A stretch of 64,000 bases of DNA from Grammothele lineata (GCA_002150815.3 NDFF03000327.1:124001-188000); one strand, 5' to 3'. Counted from the stretch's first letter, positions 33,635-46,004 are shown. Notes: generated from the sequence alone by a model not told the origin. Made by a program: numbers and translations.

Positions 33635-34364
33635 ATGGATAACGCTTCACCCATATCCACAAACATGGGTAGCATCCCGCTTTATGACCGCGCTCAGCAG
33701 CTTCCGATGAGGCTCTGGAAGCTTCACCGCCCTGCCGGTGGTTTCCTTGCCAGCATTATGAAATACGTAATGTGGCATATAGGAACGACCGAGCTCCATA
33801 AAGCGCTTGACGACTATGTAATCTGGGCACAAGCTCATAAATCGTTGTTCCTACGCCTTCGTTCGTCTCCCGGACTTGTTAATTCTACCAGAACGAGTCG
33901 CTGATAATTGTTCGTACAGCGGACTCTATTCCTAAACACGCGAACGAAGAAGACCAGGATATGGATAGAAGTTCCATTGGTATGTGCTACACATGTCGTT
34001 TCTGTAGACACCACATTCTAACACTTATAGCCTTTAGAAGGTTTCCCTACACGACCTCCTACTCCGGAATCAATGCAGTCTCTATCTCAAGACGGGGACA
34101 ACAGTGACCCGACCACGGCCGTTGATCCCAATCCACCTCATAATCCCGGCAGTGCGTGCTGTTATCTATCTAGTATCTCTGTTTTCTAACGCCAGCTACC
34201 GCGTAGGACTTGGGCGTCCGCCCGTCCCGGAATCAACGCCGCGGATGGAGGAGCTCGAAGATCGCAGGAGGTGGGTGTTCGGTCCGCACATCTCTTCCAG
34301 CCGCGCCAGCTGGGCTCTGAGGGGTGCAGAGTATCAGCCGGAACCATGGGGTTATAGGGAGTGA
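33635..34364 (+). CDS. Short protein of unknown function (5' end uncertain)
   Basis: Four exons (33635-33860, 33920-33979, 34038-34151, 34207-34364) join in phase to 185 residues from the first ATG. The reading frame stays open upstream through EYLVFDATV, so the true start may be earlier, possibly in an exon beginning near 33579. The first exon has amphipathic helical sequence (YDRAQQLPMRLWKLHRPAG, TTELHKALDDYVIWAQAHK). The rest is Pro/Glu-rich and probably disordered (RPPTPESMQS, RPPVPESTPRMEELEDRRR), ending EYQPEPWGYRE. I recognise no family. It lies directly after the orphan transferase exon, whose promoter might now drive it. Coding status rests on the clean intron phases. Confidence 0.42.
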
Positions 34365-34882
34365 GTATCCTCGTCATTATGGTCAGTGTCTTGTTGTCTA
34401 CTCCCCAACCAGTTGGCAGTCGCAAATCATGTTGTCTGTTCCCGGTGTCAGGGCCCCCACCCCCTCTCCTGTCACTCGGCTCCTGTTCTTTCTTGTATGG
34501 TACTGTAAAGGCTGGACCCGTAATTGTTGGTACCCGTATCACAGTATAATCATCAGTTCAACGAGTCCCACTTTCTCCGTAGCCTCTCCCATATCAGCTC
34601 GCAATTTCACTCTCAGCACGCTTTCCCATGGATCCATCCTGGCGTGTATTGATCGTTCTACAACGTCAGCATCATGGCGTCCTGAATTCCTCCAGGACCT
34701 CCTCAATTTTCGACAATTCAAGCCGAATGCCTCGAGGAGGCTCGAGCCAGTAATAAAGCTCTTCCCGCCGCGTGTGGGTATATAACAGTACAATGACAAG
34801 TTTCCACAGCTACGACTAAATGCAACATCGTCAAGAGATCAACAGCATAAAGCAATCAAGCACAGTCAACCCGACCCTCCGA
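34365..34882. other. Intergenic between convergent genes
   Basis: No gene seen. Confidence 0.4.
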
Positions 34883-37682
34883 CTACCAGAACTTCCCAAA
34901 CACGCTCGCCCGCCCGGGCGCCCCGAGCAGCATGCCCACGCCCTCCTGGACGGCGACACTGACCGGGCGCATCGGCGCCGAGTCGAACACATGCGGGCAC
35001 GGTTGCGGGAGCGGGGCCACGCCCAGCCGCGGTTGCTCCAGCTCGCGCTCGTAGATTGACGGCTGGCGCGGGCTTGCGGCGAGCGCGGTGTATTGAGGCT
35101 CGTCGAACGCCTTGCGGGCAGTGCGTAGGCGGCTGAGGATCTGCGACGAAGCGTTAGAGGACCGGGAGAGGGTGGGGTTCAGGTGAAGAAGCCGGATGTG
35201 TACCTGCTCGTAGAGCGCGATCTCGCCGTCGAGGTGCTCTTTGGTCAGCTGTTGGAAGTCTTCAAGTTTCTGGGTGTGGTAGGTATCCATCTCGGCCATG
35301 GTGGTATTCAAAACGGTCTCGCAGCGTGACGCCATGTCCTCGTCCTCCTATACGCGCATGAGATGGAAAATGAGATTGTATTGGAGATATACGTACTCGT
35401 CCGTCTCGTATCGCATCGTGGTATCTTGAAAGCGTAGACCTGTGGGTATCCACAACCGGCTGCATCACTGAGATTAGTACGAAAACGTGAGGACTGCACC
35501 GGTACGAACGTACCGCATACAGTGTAGCCGGATGCGCGACGTTCTTAAACGCTTCGTGTGTGGCGAGCTGCGTTCTTCGAGCCTGCGGAGTAGTTATACA
35601 CCATGATGAAGCAGTCCTCAATCTGAAGGAAGATCACGCGTACGTGGTCGTCATACAGGTCCGCAACAATTTGCAGTGTCTCTGACGTCTTCTGCATTGC
35701 CTTGGTCAATTTAAGACAGCCTGCAAATGACGTCTTATTGAGAGAACCAAAATGAGGTGAAAACGAAGAACGCACTATCGCACCCCTCTCGCCAACACCA
35801 GGCCCCCTGCTCGTTGACATGTCCCGCGTGAGGGTTAGCCTGCTCTTCCTCGTCTTCCTCTTCCTCGCTTAGTCCTGTCGTAGGCGCGGACGCGAGCGAC
35901 TTGGCCGTGATCATCGACAACACCGAATACGAGAGCAGCCGCTCCGCCTTCGACATTTCTAGGCAGACGATGAGCGCGCCACGCCTGTGCGCCGAAGGTT
36001 GACTGGTGCGCACCTACGCGAGCCTGGCGGACCTGTCCGAAAATGTTCCGTAGTCCCTGTACACCCTTCCCGACGGCCTTCGTGTGGTTGACGAAGCGAT
36101 CAATGGCCTCGGACGCCTCGTCGGCGTCGACGTTGAACGCTGGATGGTAGACGTTGGCAAAGAACGCTGGGCCTTTTACGGGTAACGAAAGGTAGTACGG
36201 CAGTTGCTTCTTCCACTCCTACAGGCACGACACGTAAATGAAAGCGCCAAGAGTTTTAAAATAGGAAAGAACCTACTACGTCGCTCTCGCAGCTCAGGAA
36301 GAACGTGAGGACCTCTGCGTAACGCGCGACAGGATGCCTCGCCACCTTGTTGATGTACCGTTCCAGGTCTCCCCTCCGCGCCTCCACGAAATCGTTGCTG
36401 AACCTCCCGGCGTACTGCTTCTCGGGGAGAGGTGGGAGCGCGATCCCAGGCAACAGGCGCGACAACGCAGTATGCAGCGCGACGAAGTGCGAGAACCGCC
36501 TGTGCACTGTGATCCTCATCGGTTCCCCTGGCTCCGCGTAGTCCACGTCGGCATCCGAGCCTTCGGACGGGGTTCGCTCGTGCGAGAGCGCGGAGAAGGC
36601 GGTCGTGACGGTGTAGACGGTGTACGGAGTAGAGAGCGTCGAGGCACGTTTGGAGGGGGAGTGCACGAGCACGCGGAACGCGGGTACCTTGGTCTTCCAT
36701 GACGGTCCGGCCTCGACGTAGTGTTGCTCTGCCTCTGCGATTGACCCTATGATGCTCTCCCGCCGGCTGTCGGTATCATCTTCACTCGAGAGGCGGGAGG
36801 GGGGTTGAGCTGGCGCATCTTCGGAGGTTCCTTGCAGAACGAACTCCTCAGCACCGCTGGTGACGAAGCTCGAGAACCTGTTGAAGCTCTTCCCGCGCAG
36901 GAGGCTTCTGCGGAAGCTGGGGAACCATTCGCCGGTGGTCTGGGGTACGACGGGGCGTGCCTCGGGTGGTCGGGAGGGCGATCCGCCTCGAGGAGTAATG
37001 GAACCTGTGGACGCCTCACGGCGGCTCCGCGAGCGGAAGTGGCTGGGAGGCACCTCAAGCCCCTCCGAGTGCTTGAAGTCCGCCGTGAACTGCGCCGAAG
37101 TTTGGTGACCATGCAAAGAGCAACGCAAGCATCACGCACGATATAATACGACCGCGGAATCAGCCCCATCTCCCCACCGTCCTGCAGCTGCCCTCCACCT
37201 GCGTCCTCGGTCCTCGCGAGCCTGGCGAGGCTCCATCCCTCCCCGACGTCTTCACGGACTACCTCGAGCTCGTCGCCCGCCTCAATGTGCGTGAGCTCGC
37301 GGAACTCCGCCTTGCCCGTGAAGGTGTACAGCGCGCGTGCGGGCCGCGCGGGCTCCGCGTCGAGCGAGGCCGTCTCGCCCTCCACGCTCTCCGTCGCATC
37401 GGCCCCCTCCCCCTCCTCGTCCTGCTCCTCGGCCTCTGCGATTGGGGAAGGGCTGGTGGGCGTGGAGGACTTGCCGGGGCTCCGGCTGCGGCTTCGGTCC
37501 CCGTTGATGCTGTTCAGGCTGAGGCGGGGGTTCCCGTCGGGGCCCACGAGGGAGACGGTCCATGCGGCTGAGGTGTTGATCCCGGAGTCGAAGTCAAGAT
37601 CGCCCGAGTGAGGGCGCGAGAGGACTTGAGGGACTTGGAGGAGATTTGCGCTGTTCGGAGAGCTGGAGGCTGTATCGGCCAT
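34883..37682 (-). CDS. SH3-PX-BAR sorting nexin (SNX9-like)
   Basis: A membrane-remodelling endocytic protein by architecture. From the ATG at 37682, a Ser/Pro-rich leader precedes an SH3 domain (ARALYTFTGKAEFRELTHIE, GDELEVVRED, GWSLARL, GLIPRSYY; roughly residues 110-180). After a linker comes a PX domain (FRVLVHSPSKR, ITVHRRFSHFVALHTALSRLL, IALPPLPEKQ, RRGDLERYINKVARHPV), which binds phosphoinositides. A helical BAR-like region follows (YYLSLPVKGPAFFANVYHPA, EASEAIDRFVNHTKAVGKG, LTKAMQKTSETLQIVADLYD, SRCETVLNTTMAEMDTYH, DGEIALYEQ). The C-terminal tail ends ASVFGKFW. The first intron follows SYYI (donor at 37139, acceptor at 37090), and several more interrupt the BAR half; not all boundaries are fixed. 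The SH3-PX-BAR order is that of animal SNX9/18/33. Confidence 0.87.
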
Positions 37683-38044
37683 AGTTCGTTGGTGTGCGAA
37701 TGCAATATACTGAGATGTCGTAGGATTGCAGTCGTAAGCTTGCGGAATCCGGTAGGTTCGTGGCGATAGATGCGAGCGATAGCTTTCAAGAGATAGGTGC
37801 AAGATATAGCATTCCACAGAGCGAGATGTAGCAGACGGTATTCAGAGGGGCATAAGTCGTGGGTTGACCTGCAGAAGCAAACGCGGATGATATACAGTTC
37901 AGCAGGGAGCGTTCCCGGCAGAGTGGCAGAAGAGGAGAGCGTGCACGCTTTGAGCGTCTTCCGGCCCGACGTCACCAACGATATGTACTTAAAGGCGCGG
38001 AGGGGCAACCTAGAGCAGTGGATGCCCAATTCGTGGACAGTTTC
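37683..38044. other. Intergenic; promoter side of the sorting nexin gene
   Basis: No gene seen. Confidence 0.4.
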
Positions 38045-38455
38045 CAGCTGATTCCAAAACTCGAGACCGTTTTAATTTCTCACCCGTTGGGGCGCCTGCC
38101 TTTCGTGGACGCTGACTCATCGTCTCTGGCGCCCACGTCCAGTGAGTGGGCAACGTCCTCGTTCTCAACTTTACGAGCGAACGGGTGAACCGTTTGGTCG
38201 TTGAAAGGCCCAGGGGTCTGGCCCTAGTTGATCGGTATGCCAGTCGACGAATCAACTTGCTGAAAATACGCATGTTATTCGCCCATACCTCTCAGTATGG
38301 CTGCCTCGGCAGGTTTTGGCGCGCCACGTGCGCTGACGCACGAGCAAGGCCCTTCGTGGAGGAGAGTGGAGACCCACTACTTTTTATGGTCATTTGGCGC
38401 TGGGAGGCTCCTACAGGTGAGAAATCGAAACGGTCTCGAGTTTTGGAATCAGCTG
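38045..38455. mobile_element. MITE-like inverted-repeat element (411 bp)
   Basis: The ends at 38045-38083 and 38417-38455 are inverted copies of each other, about 39 bases long with only two or three mismatches. They begin CAGCTGATTCCAAAACTCGA and continue GACCG, then TTTCTCACC. The 330-bp centre has no coding frame. The palindrome AGCT sits at both outer edges, so the target-site duplication could be AGCT with a terminal repeat starting GATTCC, or the repeat could start at CAGCTG; the sequence does not decide. Size, long terminal inverted repeats and lack of coding potential fit a miniature inverted-repeat transposable element, family unknown. Confidence 0.65.
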
Positions 38456-38605
38456 TCCCTTTGGAGGAACTTTACACTGTATCCTCGCCAATCTTTATGG
38501 CTCCCATCCCCATTCATGCTCCCACTAAACTCTCGTTAAAATACACTTTCGGCGCATCGATATAATCTACGAGTCAGACATCCTTCTCTACGGCTATACT
38601 ACAAC

Positions 38606-39742
38606 TCAATCCAAGTCAGGGAAGCCGATGTTACCCCAGCCGCTCCAGAACGGCGTGCACACCCGCTTATGCTGGGTCTTCTCGATGTCTGCAAGCGCCT
38701 TCACGTCCTCCTCCGTCAGGTCCACAACCTTCATGTTCTCGTCGATACGGTGTGGGGTGACAGACTTGGGGATCACTGCATGGATGATAGCGTTGCGTCA
38801 CGACATCGCACGGATCAGAGTCAAACTAAGGTGCGTCATGAAGGATTCTTACCGGACACCCCGGGACGGTTCGCTTGGAGGGAAATGAGGATGTTGGACG
38901 GCGCGACGCCGTACTTCTCAGAGAGCTTCTGGACGATCGGGTTCTGGAGAAGCGGTGCGCCGTCGGAGCCGAGTGGTGAGTACGCGGTGACGACGATCCC
39001 GTGCTTCCTGCACTCCTCGACGATGTCCTCTTGCATGTTGGACCTGTATTCCCCACCCACCGCATAAACACTTGTCTCTCCCTGGTGTGAACGATGGAAC
39101 CCCACTTACGGATGAGCCTCGATCTGGTTAGCGGCAGGCACGACCGTCGCGAACTTGAGCAGCTCCTGGAGGTAGGACACCGAGAAGTTCGACACGCCGA
39201 TCGCCTTCACCTTCTCCGGGTTCGCCTTGTACACGGTCTCCATGTCGCGCCAGGTGTCGCGCCAGTCGCGCTCCTTGTCCGCGCCGCCCTCGGGCTTCAT
39301 CGGGCACGGCCAGTGCATGAGCCAGAGGTCGAGGTAGGGCGTGTCGAGCGCGGCGAGCGAGGCGTCGAGTGCGGCGGCGACGCGTCGCTGGTCCGGGTTC
39401 TGGAGCTTCGTCGTGAGGAAGATCTCGCTGCGGGGCACCCCCGAGGCCTTGATGCCCTGGCCGACCTCCTTCTCGTTTCCTTCATGCCGAGATCAGTCTT
39501 CGCAGGACGTGTCAGGATGGAATCTACATACCGTATGCCGTCGCTGTATCGATGTGGCGGTAGCCGGCCTTGAGAGCGTGCTCGACCGCCTTCTCGACGG
39601 CACCGGGCTGGGATCTCCACGTTCCTGTTCAGCTCTTGTCAGCATCTCACTCTATGCTCCCACCCCAGAGAGCACACGCACCCAAGCCGAGCGTGGGCAT
39701 CTCAGCGCCCGTGTTCAGTTTCAAGCTCGTCGTAGTAGGCAT
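38606..39742 (-). CDS. Aldo-keto reductase
   Basis: A cytosolic NADPH-dependent carbonyl reductase of the (beta/alpha)8 AKR superfamily. From ATG 39742, exon 1 ([20 protein letters not shown]) splices to [18 protein letters not shown]. The catalytic tetrad is visible: Asp and Tyr in [11 protein letters not shown], Lys in FLTTKLQNP, His in LWLMHWPCP. Other family motifs are [47 protein letters not shown] and, after a later intron, VTPHRIDEN. The C-terminal end is [18 protein letters not shown]. At least four introns interrupt it, including donors near 39658 and 38855. Substrate is unknown; related fungal enzymes reduce sugars and aldehydes such as glycerol-type or xylose substrates. A TATATA-like element lies at about 39830-39835. 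Confidence 0.9.
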
Positions 39743-40482
39743 CGTCTGAATGTGTATCGTTCTAGCAGCAGTGGCAGTTGATGAGAGAGCGGGGCGTCGC
39801 GTCGTCCACCCGCTTGCCCTCCTGACGGCATATATGCCACCCCCGCGGCCGGGCGCGGGAGCGGCGTGCCGCACTTGACCGCGGCCGGGAAAACGAGAGC
39901 CTGGAGATGACGTGTGGCTTGCCACTGCGCGAAGACTGGAACATTCGTGGACCCGGTCGGACAAGGCTGCCGCCGTCCAAATGGACCGCGGGGTGCTGAC
40001 AGATACTCCGCGCCGCGATATCGATAAGACTGCTGGGGAGCCCGGCCGGGGGCGATCGAGGGAGATGTTAATCCATCTATGTAGGTTCTTAGGTCGGGCA
40101 AACGTCACGAGTTATACTCACCTCTTGACATGCTTGATCTAGCGAACGAGCCTGTGAAACCCAGAGGACTCTCGAACTGACTCTGTACTTATGTGCTAGA
40201 CAGACGGAACACGGAACACTCCCTTGTCGCGCGGACACCCGCAGAAGACCGTAGCGTGCGAAGGACTCGGAGGAGACGAGGGAGTGAGCAACGGCATCAA
40301 GCCCCATGACGTCAGCGTCGAGCAACGGATGACGGCGGTCCGGCGGGACATCGAGGGAAATAGTAGGGATCGGATTGCTCCCAGGGCCTAATGGTACTTA
40401 GCGGTAGGTATAGCAGGTATATAGCATCGTCCATCTAGATCATAGCATCTAGATTACAGCCAACGGATAACTCGAATGGCTT
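39743..40482. other. Intergenic, no gene seen
   Basis: Promoter of the aldo-keto reductase and 3' flank of the peptidase gene. Confidence 0.4.
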
Positions 40483-43067
40483 TTAGAACACCGTGTCCGC
40501 CACCTTCTGCCAGATAGCGAGTGGGTTGTTCACACTGCCAGAAAGCAACATCAATGCTGAGTCCGAAATGCAGAAGGGGATAGTCAACGCACATGTCCGC
40601 CGTCAAGGGCAGGTTAACGTCCGCAGGGTGGTTCTGCCACTCTTCGGGCTGCGCAGGGTCGTCGATACCGAAGCCGAGGCGCCAGGTGATGCCCTGCACG
40701 CTGTTCGTGGTGAAGTCGGGCGGCGCGAGGCTGTTGTTCTTCAGCCCGGACGTCTTCACCTCCGAGTCGATCGTCGAGAAGTCCGTCGACTGCCCGCCGA
40801 CGGTGCCGCAATACTGCTGCTGCACGGACGAGCGGCCGCCGTAGACGATCGTCTTCGAGCCTTCTTCCTTAGCCATCGTGATCTGCACCCACGAATACAC
40901 ATCAGCGTTCGGGGGCGCGGATAGAGAAGAGGACGACGAAGGCAACTCACGCTGAAGAGCGAGCACGAGCTCGCGCACCTTCCATTGCTCACGATCGCGA
41001 CTTTCTTCGGGTCGAACAGCGCCTCCGCAGGGGCGTCCGACGTGAACGGCTGGCACTCCTGGCCGAGCTTCTGGCTGAACGCGTCCGCGCGCCCGTTGAT
41101 CGTCTTCGGCACGGGCGGGCTGAGCCAGTCGTAGTCCGCGGGCATCGCCGTGTTGTTCGCGAACGCCCACGCGGCGGAGTTGTACAGCAAGAAGAGGTCC
41201 GGGTCGATCCCCGTTGCGACTTTGGCGGCGATCTGCTGCGCGAGCGGACCTGCGCGGGCTTCGGTGTAGAGCCCGGCTTGGGGGACGGTGGTGTCCTTCG
41301 GGCCGGCGATCTGCGGGAGATGTCAACTGTTATGCATCGGATTTCGACTGGATGCGGTACGAACGATGCGGTGGAGCCACTGTAAACTCTAGGTAAGACG
41401 GTGCAAGACGGGGTGCCACGAAGAAAACGCACGTGAGCAACACAAATGTAACCCCCGCCATTGTTCGACACGTCCACCACGAGCTGCGTCGCGCCCTGCT
41501 CCTTGAGGTTCTGCAGACCCGCGAGGAGGTTGTTGTTCAGGTTGTCGAACGTGTCCCCGGAGAAGCTGCCCAGCGCGAGCGCGCCCGTCTTCCCGTCCCC
41601 GAGCATGAAGAACTGCACGACGGCTGCACTCCCGGGGAGCGGGTTCTGCGGGGTCAAGGTTGGGGGCAGGACGATGTCCTGCTTGGGCGCGACGTCGAGC
41701 ATGACGTTCATCGGGTGCGCGCGCTCGACGCTCGACGCGGGCATGGGCGCCTGCCGGAACTTGTTTGCGGGCAGCGAGGCGGGGTCCACGTCGTCCCGCT
41801 TGGAGAGGGAGGTGGTGTCGTAGTAGTTGATCCCGTTCGTGCCGTCAACGGCCTTGCAGTTGTTGGCGCGAAAGGAGGCGGAGTCGGAGAACTTCACGGA
41901 GGCAGAGCCGAAACGCGAGCGGTAGGGGAGCTGAAGACGGCACGCGTCAGAATCTCTCATACGCAGCGTTAGAAGGGACACATACGGTGACGGTCTCAAT
42001 CTTGGTGCTGTTCACACGCTGGATAGTGAGAGTGGCGGAATCGTGAAGCGGGAGGGAGAGCTGGGCGAACTGGCCCATGCTGTAGGTCCAGCCAGCCGCA
42101 CCCGCGTTGTAGCTCGAGAAGAACCTGGAAGGATTGTCAGTTGGTTGACAGAACTCTTCGCTGGTATACGAACCCGTTCTGACGCGTCCCGAGACCCTGG
42201 AAGGAGCCGGCGATCTTCGCGTTCGCGTCCACGGCCGCGTAGGGATCTTGGCCATTAATAGCAAGTACTTTCGCGCCAGAAAGCTACAGCAAAAGCGACG
42301 GCGGTCAGACAAAGTACTGTGGACACCTGAGGCTTACTCACGGACTCAAGTTTGCCCTTTAAAGGACCAGGGAGAGCGTTCTGCCATACGCTGACCTCGT
42401 CGCCGAACTCAGCAGTAGCAACCTTGAACGCCTCGGGCGCGATGTGTACGCTTTGGTGGCCCTGGGCATCCGTGAGGAGAACCAAAGGAGTGGGTAGGTA
42501 TGTTACAAAGAGTGCTGAATGTTCGTTTAGCGCATATGACAACGATTGAATGGGGGGTTCCCTGGCTCACAATCGTAGCAGTAGTTAATGTAAACGCAGT
42601 GACCGTCGTTGAGGCGCTTCAAGGTATACGAGAGGTCCTTGTGCAGCTCAAAGTCGTTGGGGTAGCTCTGGTGGCTGATCCGCGCAAGGTCCGCAAGGAG
42701 GTCCTCGTGCACCTGGGACGTGAAGGGTTCCGGCGCAAGCTTCTGGTAGTTGACCGAGGTGTGGAACGCGAGCGTTTTGTTGACGACGTCAATAATCTAC
42801 GCACATACCGCATGTACCCGGCCTCGTCAAACCCCATGATTGACATTCCGCAGTATACCGAGTACTCACGTTCGCCTTCTCGACAGGGTCGACCGAGAAG
42901 GACGTGAAGCACTTGCGCACATCTGAAGGCGCGACCCACGTCTGGTTCCCAATGACCGCGCAAGGATCCGCGCGCGCGTTGAGGGCGTGCGCATTCGCGT
43001 CCGCGCTCGCGAACCTAACCGCGGCAAGGACCGAAGAAAGGAGAGTGACGAAAGTTCCCGAAAGCAT
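40483..43067 (-). CDS. Secreted S41-family (tail-specific protease-like) peptidase
   Basis: Starts at ATG 43067 with a signal peptide (MLSGTFVTLLSSVLAAVRFA, cleavage near ASADA). The N-terminal domain contains CFTSFSVD, LRRISHQSYPNDFELHKDL-type helical sequence and LNDGHCVYINYCYD. The middle carries a Ser/Gly-rich stretch with NGQDPYAAVD, as in the CPAF/S41 arrangement. The peptidase core shows ATQLVVDVSNNGGGYICVAH, then KVAIVSNGRCASSCSLFS, where the second segment holds the expected nucleophilic Ser, and TIVYGGRSSVQQQYC. The last exon begins after a donor in the Ile codon and encodes VNNPLAIWQKVADTVF. About eight introns are present. Fungal homologues are extracellular or secretory-pathway serine peptidases, and some process peptide natural products. 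No companion precursor gene is seen here. Confidence 0.85.
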
Positions 43068-43890
43068 GCTTGCTGCTGGAGGCCGACGCGGGGCGGGGAA
43101 AGGGCGGCGGGCCTGACGGAGAGACGGACCAGGGGCAAAGCGGGCGCACACTTCGCGCGTCGGGACGTTTTATGCGATCCGCGGGGGGCGGGGGAGCCTA
43201 GCGGGGAATCGCACTGATATCGTGTCGCGGCGGGACCGCGTGTATCCAGGACGGCGACTGGCCAGCCAACCATCTTGCCCGAGGGCCGAAACCGACAGCG
43301 ATGGTCGTTGCCTGACCCGGCCCTTGTATTCTCAGCGCCCGCTAGAGACCATGTGGCCGCCTTCTCGTCAAAATTGCGCGTCTTCCGGAAGAGCAGTACG
43401 GCAGAGGGTCATCCTGAGTGTGATCTGGGCCAGGGCGGGAGGCTGGTAGAGCGGCGGCCAAGAAGGCGAGCAGGTGGAGGCATCTGAGCCCGACGCTGGG
43501 CGGCCTGACAGCGTCGAGGGACGGCGCGCTCGGATCTGATCCCGCCATGCGACCGTCCAATGCCAAGACTTACGTAACTGTATATCAAGTTAGAAGTCCG
43601 GGTTTATCGGTCTCTCTTTACTGATCGGCGCAATGAGATCATTTGAATATTGTATGGCGTGGTGTCCTAAGTATGGGTTGCCATTGAGGCTGAAATTTGA
43701 GTGCGGACTGAGCAATGGAAATAACCGAGGAGAGTGGGCATGAAAACACGGCAACGTAATTTACAACATCTACGATAGCGAGAGTATATAGCGATACACA
43801 ACCATGGACCAAAGCAGGCGGATCTACAGTACACCAGCCACATCACAGCTTCATGCTGTGTCGCGATCACCAAGACATATCTGTCGGATG
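43068..43890. other. Intergenic, no gene seen
   Basis: Promoter of the peptidase gene (CATAAAA-type element on the minus strand at 43168-43174) and 3' flank of the primase gene. Confidence 0.4.
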
Positions 43891-45372
43891 CTATATTAAC
43901 GCTGGGGAAACAACGCCGGAGGTTGAGCACAGCAGCACGTACCTGTCTTTTGCTTCACCCTCCGCACTTCGTCCATGAGCCCCATGACGTGCTTGTCGAG
44001 CATGTCGACGTATTGCCTCAGTGACGTGCGCTCCCAGTCTGAGTGGTGTCCTGCGCCGTCTTCCGACGGGGGCTCCGCGTTCTTGTCCAACTCGCGCAGG
44101 AGCTGGTTCACAGTTGGTACCTTCTCCGGGTCGAATTTGTCGATCGTGCGGGGATCCACGGGCACGCATACACGCCCGGTCTTTGGGTGTATGCAGAACG
44201 GTGCCTTCAGCAAGTGGTTTCGGTGTTTCGAGACTTCCGCGTCCAGCCGAGGGTAGGTATACTGGAGGATGATATCTTCCTTGGCGGCGACCATCATGGG
44301 CTGTACCACCGATGTCAAGGGGCGTGACGAGAGAACGATGTAGAGGCGAGATGCTTACGTAGTAATTCCTGTCCTTGTCCTTCTTGTCCGTCACGTCCTC
44401 GACATCCTGCCACTTGTCCTCCGATGAGAGATAGGGTTCCTCGTCCCACTTGGGTTTCAGAACTGCCTGCGCCGGTTTCGGTAGAAGCTGGAGGAGCGTC
44501 TGATAGCCCTCCTCTGACTCGAACAAGTCCTGATCTTGCAGAATGAGACGATGAAAGACTGGCTCGAGCATCTTGTATGCGGACCTAAACACGCATGGGG
44601 ATCGGAGGCGTAATGAACGGCTTCACAACGTTACTCACACGAGCGACAGCGGGAGCGGCTTGGTCGGTCCACCCCTCACATTCACCTTCTTCGCCATCTC
44701 CTTCCCTCCCTGGATCACCGTCAACCACCCCACGAGTGCCTTGCGTTGGTCGTCCGTCAGCTCCAACGCCTCGCGGTCGCTGATCCACAAGTGGATACCA
44801 CGCCGCCCGGAGTACACCCAGAGCAGGTGCTGGTAGCCGAACTGGTCGCGGAGCGCGCGGTCGAGAACTTTGACGGCGGCGGCGATGAATTGCCAGCAGC
44901 GGCGACAGATGTCGGCGCCGGAGCAGCAGGTGCGGATCGGGTCGTAGTCGGTCATGTCGATATCGAACACGAGCTCGCGGAGTTGGGGGTAGAAGGCTGC
45001 GGGACGGACGGTTTTCTTGTCTCGTGGCTGTAGCAAGGAAGATCAATGAGACTTCGCGTAGACGCGACACGAAGAGGAAGAATATATTACAGAGATGGCA
45101 CTCACCCTTGCACTATACACCGGTCCAATCTCGAAACGCGTCGGGTTTAGCGTGCACACCTGCTTCTTCAGATCATCCGCGTTCGCAAAGGAGTTGTACC
45201 GTAGATACACGTCTCCCTGGAGGGTGAAGGCAAACTCGCGGTGTGTGAACAGCTTCGTGGGCCCGTGCTCGTGGTTCAGCCACGAGAATATGGACTTGAA
45301 GGGGTATAGCCGCCTATAGAAAGCGAGCATGATATCGGGAGTGATCTGTTCAGGTTGATTCGTAGAGGTCAT
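43891..45372 (-). CDS. PRI1: DNA primase small (catalytic) subunit
   Basis: Synthesises RNA primers within the nuclear DNA polymerase alpha-primase complex. From ATG 45372 the protein reads PDIMLAFYRRLYPFKSIFSW, THREFAFTLQGDVYLRYNSF, then after an intron PRDKKTVRPAAFYPQLRELV. The catalytic Asp motif is FDIDMTDYDPIRTC; the zinc-type cysteines are in TCCSGADICRRCW. The nucleotide-binding motif is WVYSGRRGIHLWISDREAL. A third segment contains KAPFCIHPKTGRVCVPVDP. At least three introns are visible, near 45015-45105, 44585-44640 and 44300-44360. The C-terminus is uncertain: either read-through to a stop at 43896, or use of a GTACGT donor at about 43942 and an acceptor at about 43902 giving a stop at 43891. 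The difference is about a dozen residues. Confidence 0.93.
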
Positions 45373-46004
45373 GGTGGGTATGAATGGGATACGCAGGGAA
45401 GCTGGGGATGGTGTCGGATCGCAGAGGACTGGAAAAGATCCGAGAACGCGCCTGTCGCGCTGGCTTGGCTCCAAAACGCGTCTTGTCACTGATTAGATAA
45501 GTGTGACGTTACGCGTCATGGGCGCTACTAAGCGAGCTCTGAAGCATTGAAGCAAGCAAGCTCAGGAGACGGTCGCTTGAACGCAACCAGCTTGACCTCC
45601 TCTTCACCTCTACCCCAAATATTTTTGTAACTTCCCCCGACTTCATCTCATGGTCCAGACGCTATAATGGAACCTGCTCTTGGTGCTTGCTTTCCCCGAC
45701 GTCGTCGATTTGGCGAAAGACAAGCCAGCGAAATGACTCAGATCAACTGTTAAGCCTACCCCCAAGTCAACACCACGGTACCGTATGACACTGTTCATGT
45801 TACGCTGAACTAGAGCCAAAAATTGTTACGTGAAGCCCTATGGGCTGAGTTGGTGGGATATAATAGGCGAGGGGAACGCGCGCTCCGTCGTAGAAGGTCT
45901 GTGGTAGCTAGGTAAGTAGGGAGGCCCAACCGGATCTGACTCCATGCTGACTGAGCACAGTTAGAGCGCAGTCGTCGTGCATTTGTAGCTCATTAACCTG
46001 CAGT
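45373..46004. other. Intergenic between divergent genes
   Basis: Shared promoter region of the primase and F-box genes; a TATAAT-like motif lies near 45859. No coding signal. Confidence 0.4.

Noticed and set aside
36176..36700. 174-codon minus-strand frame inside the sorting nexin gene
   Set aside because: Alternate frame of the PX-domain exon; only the short WKKQLPYYL part belongs to the true product through another exon.
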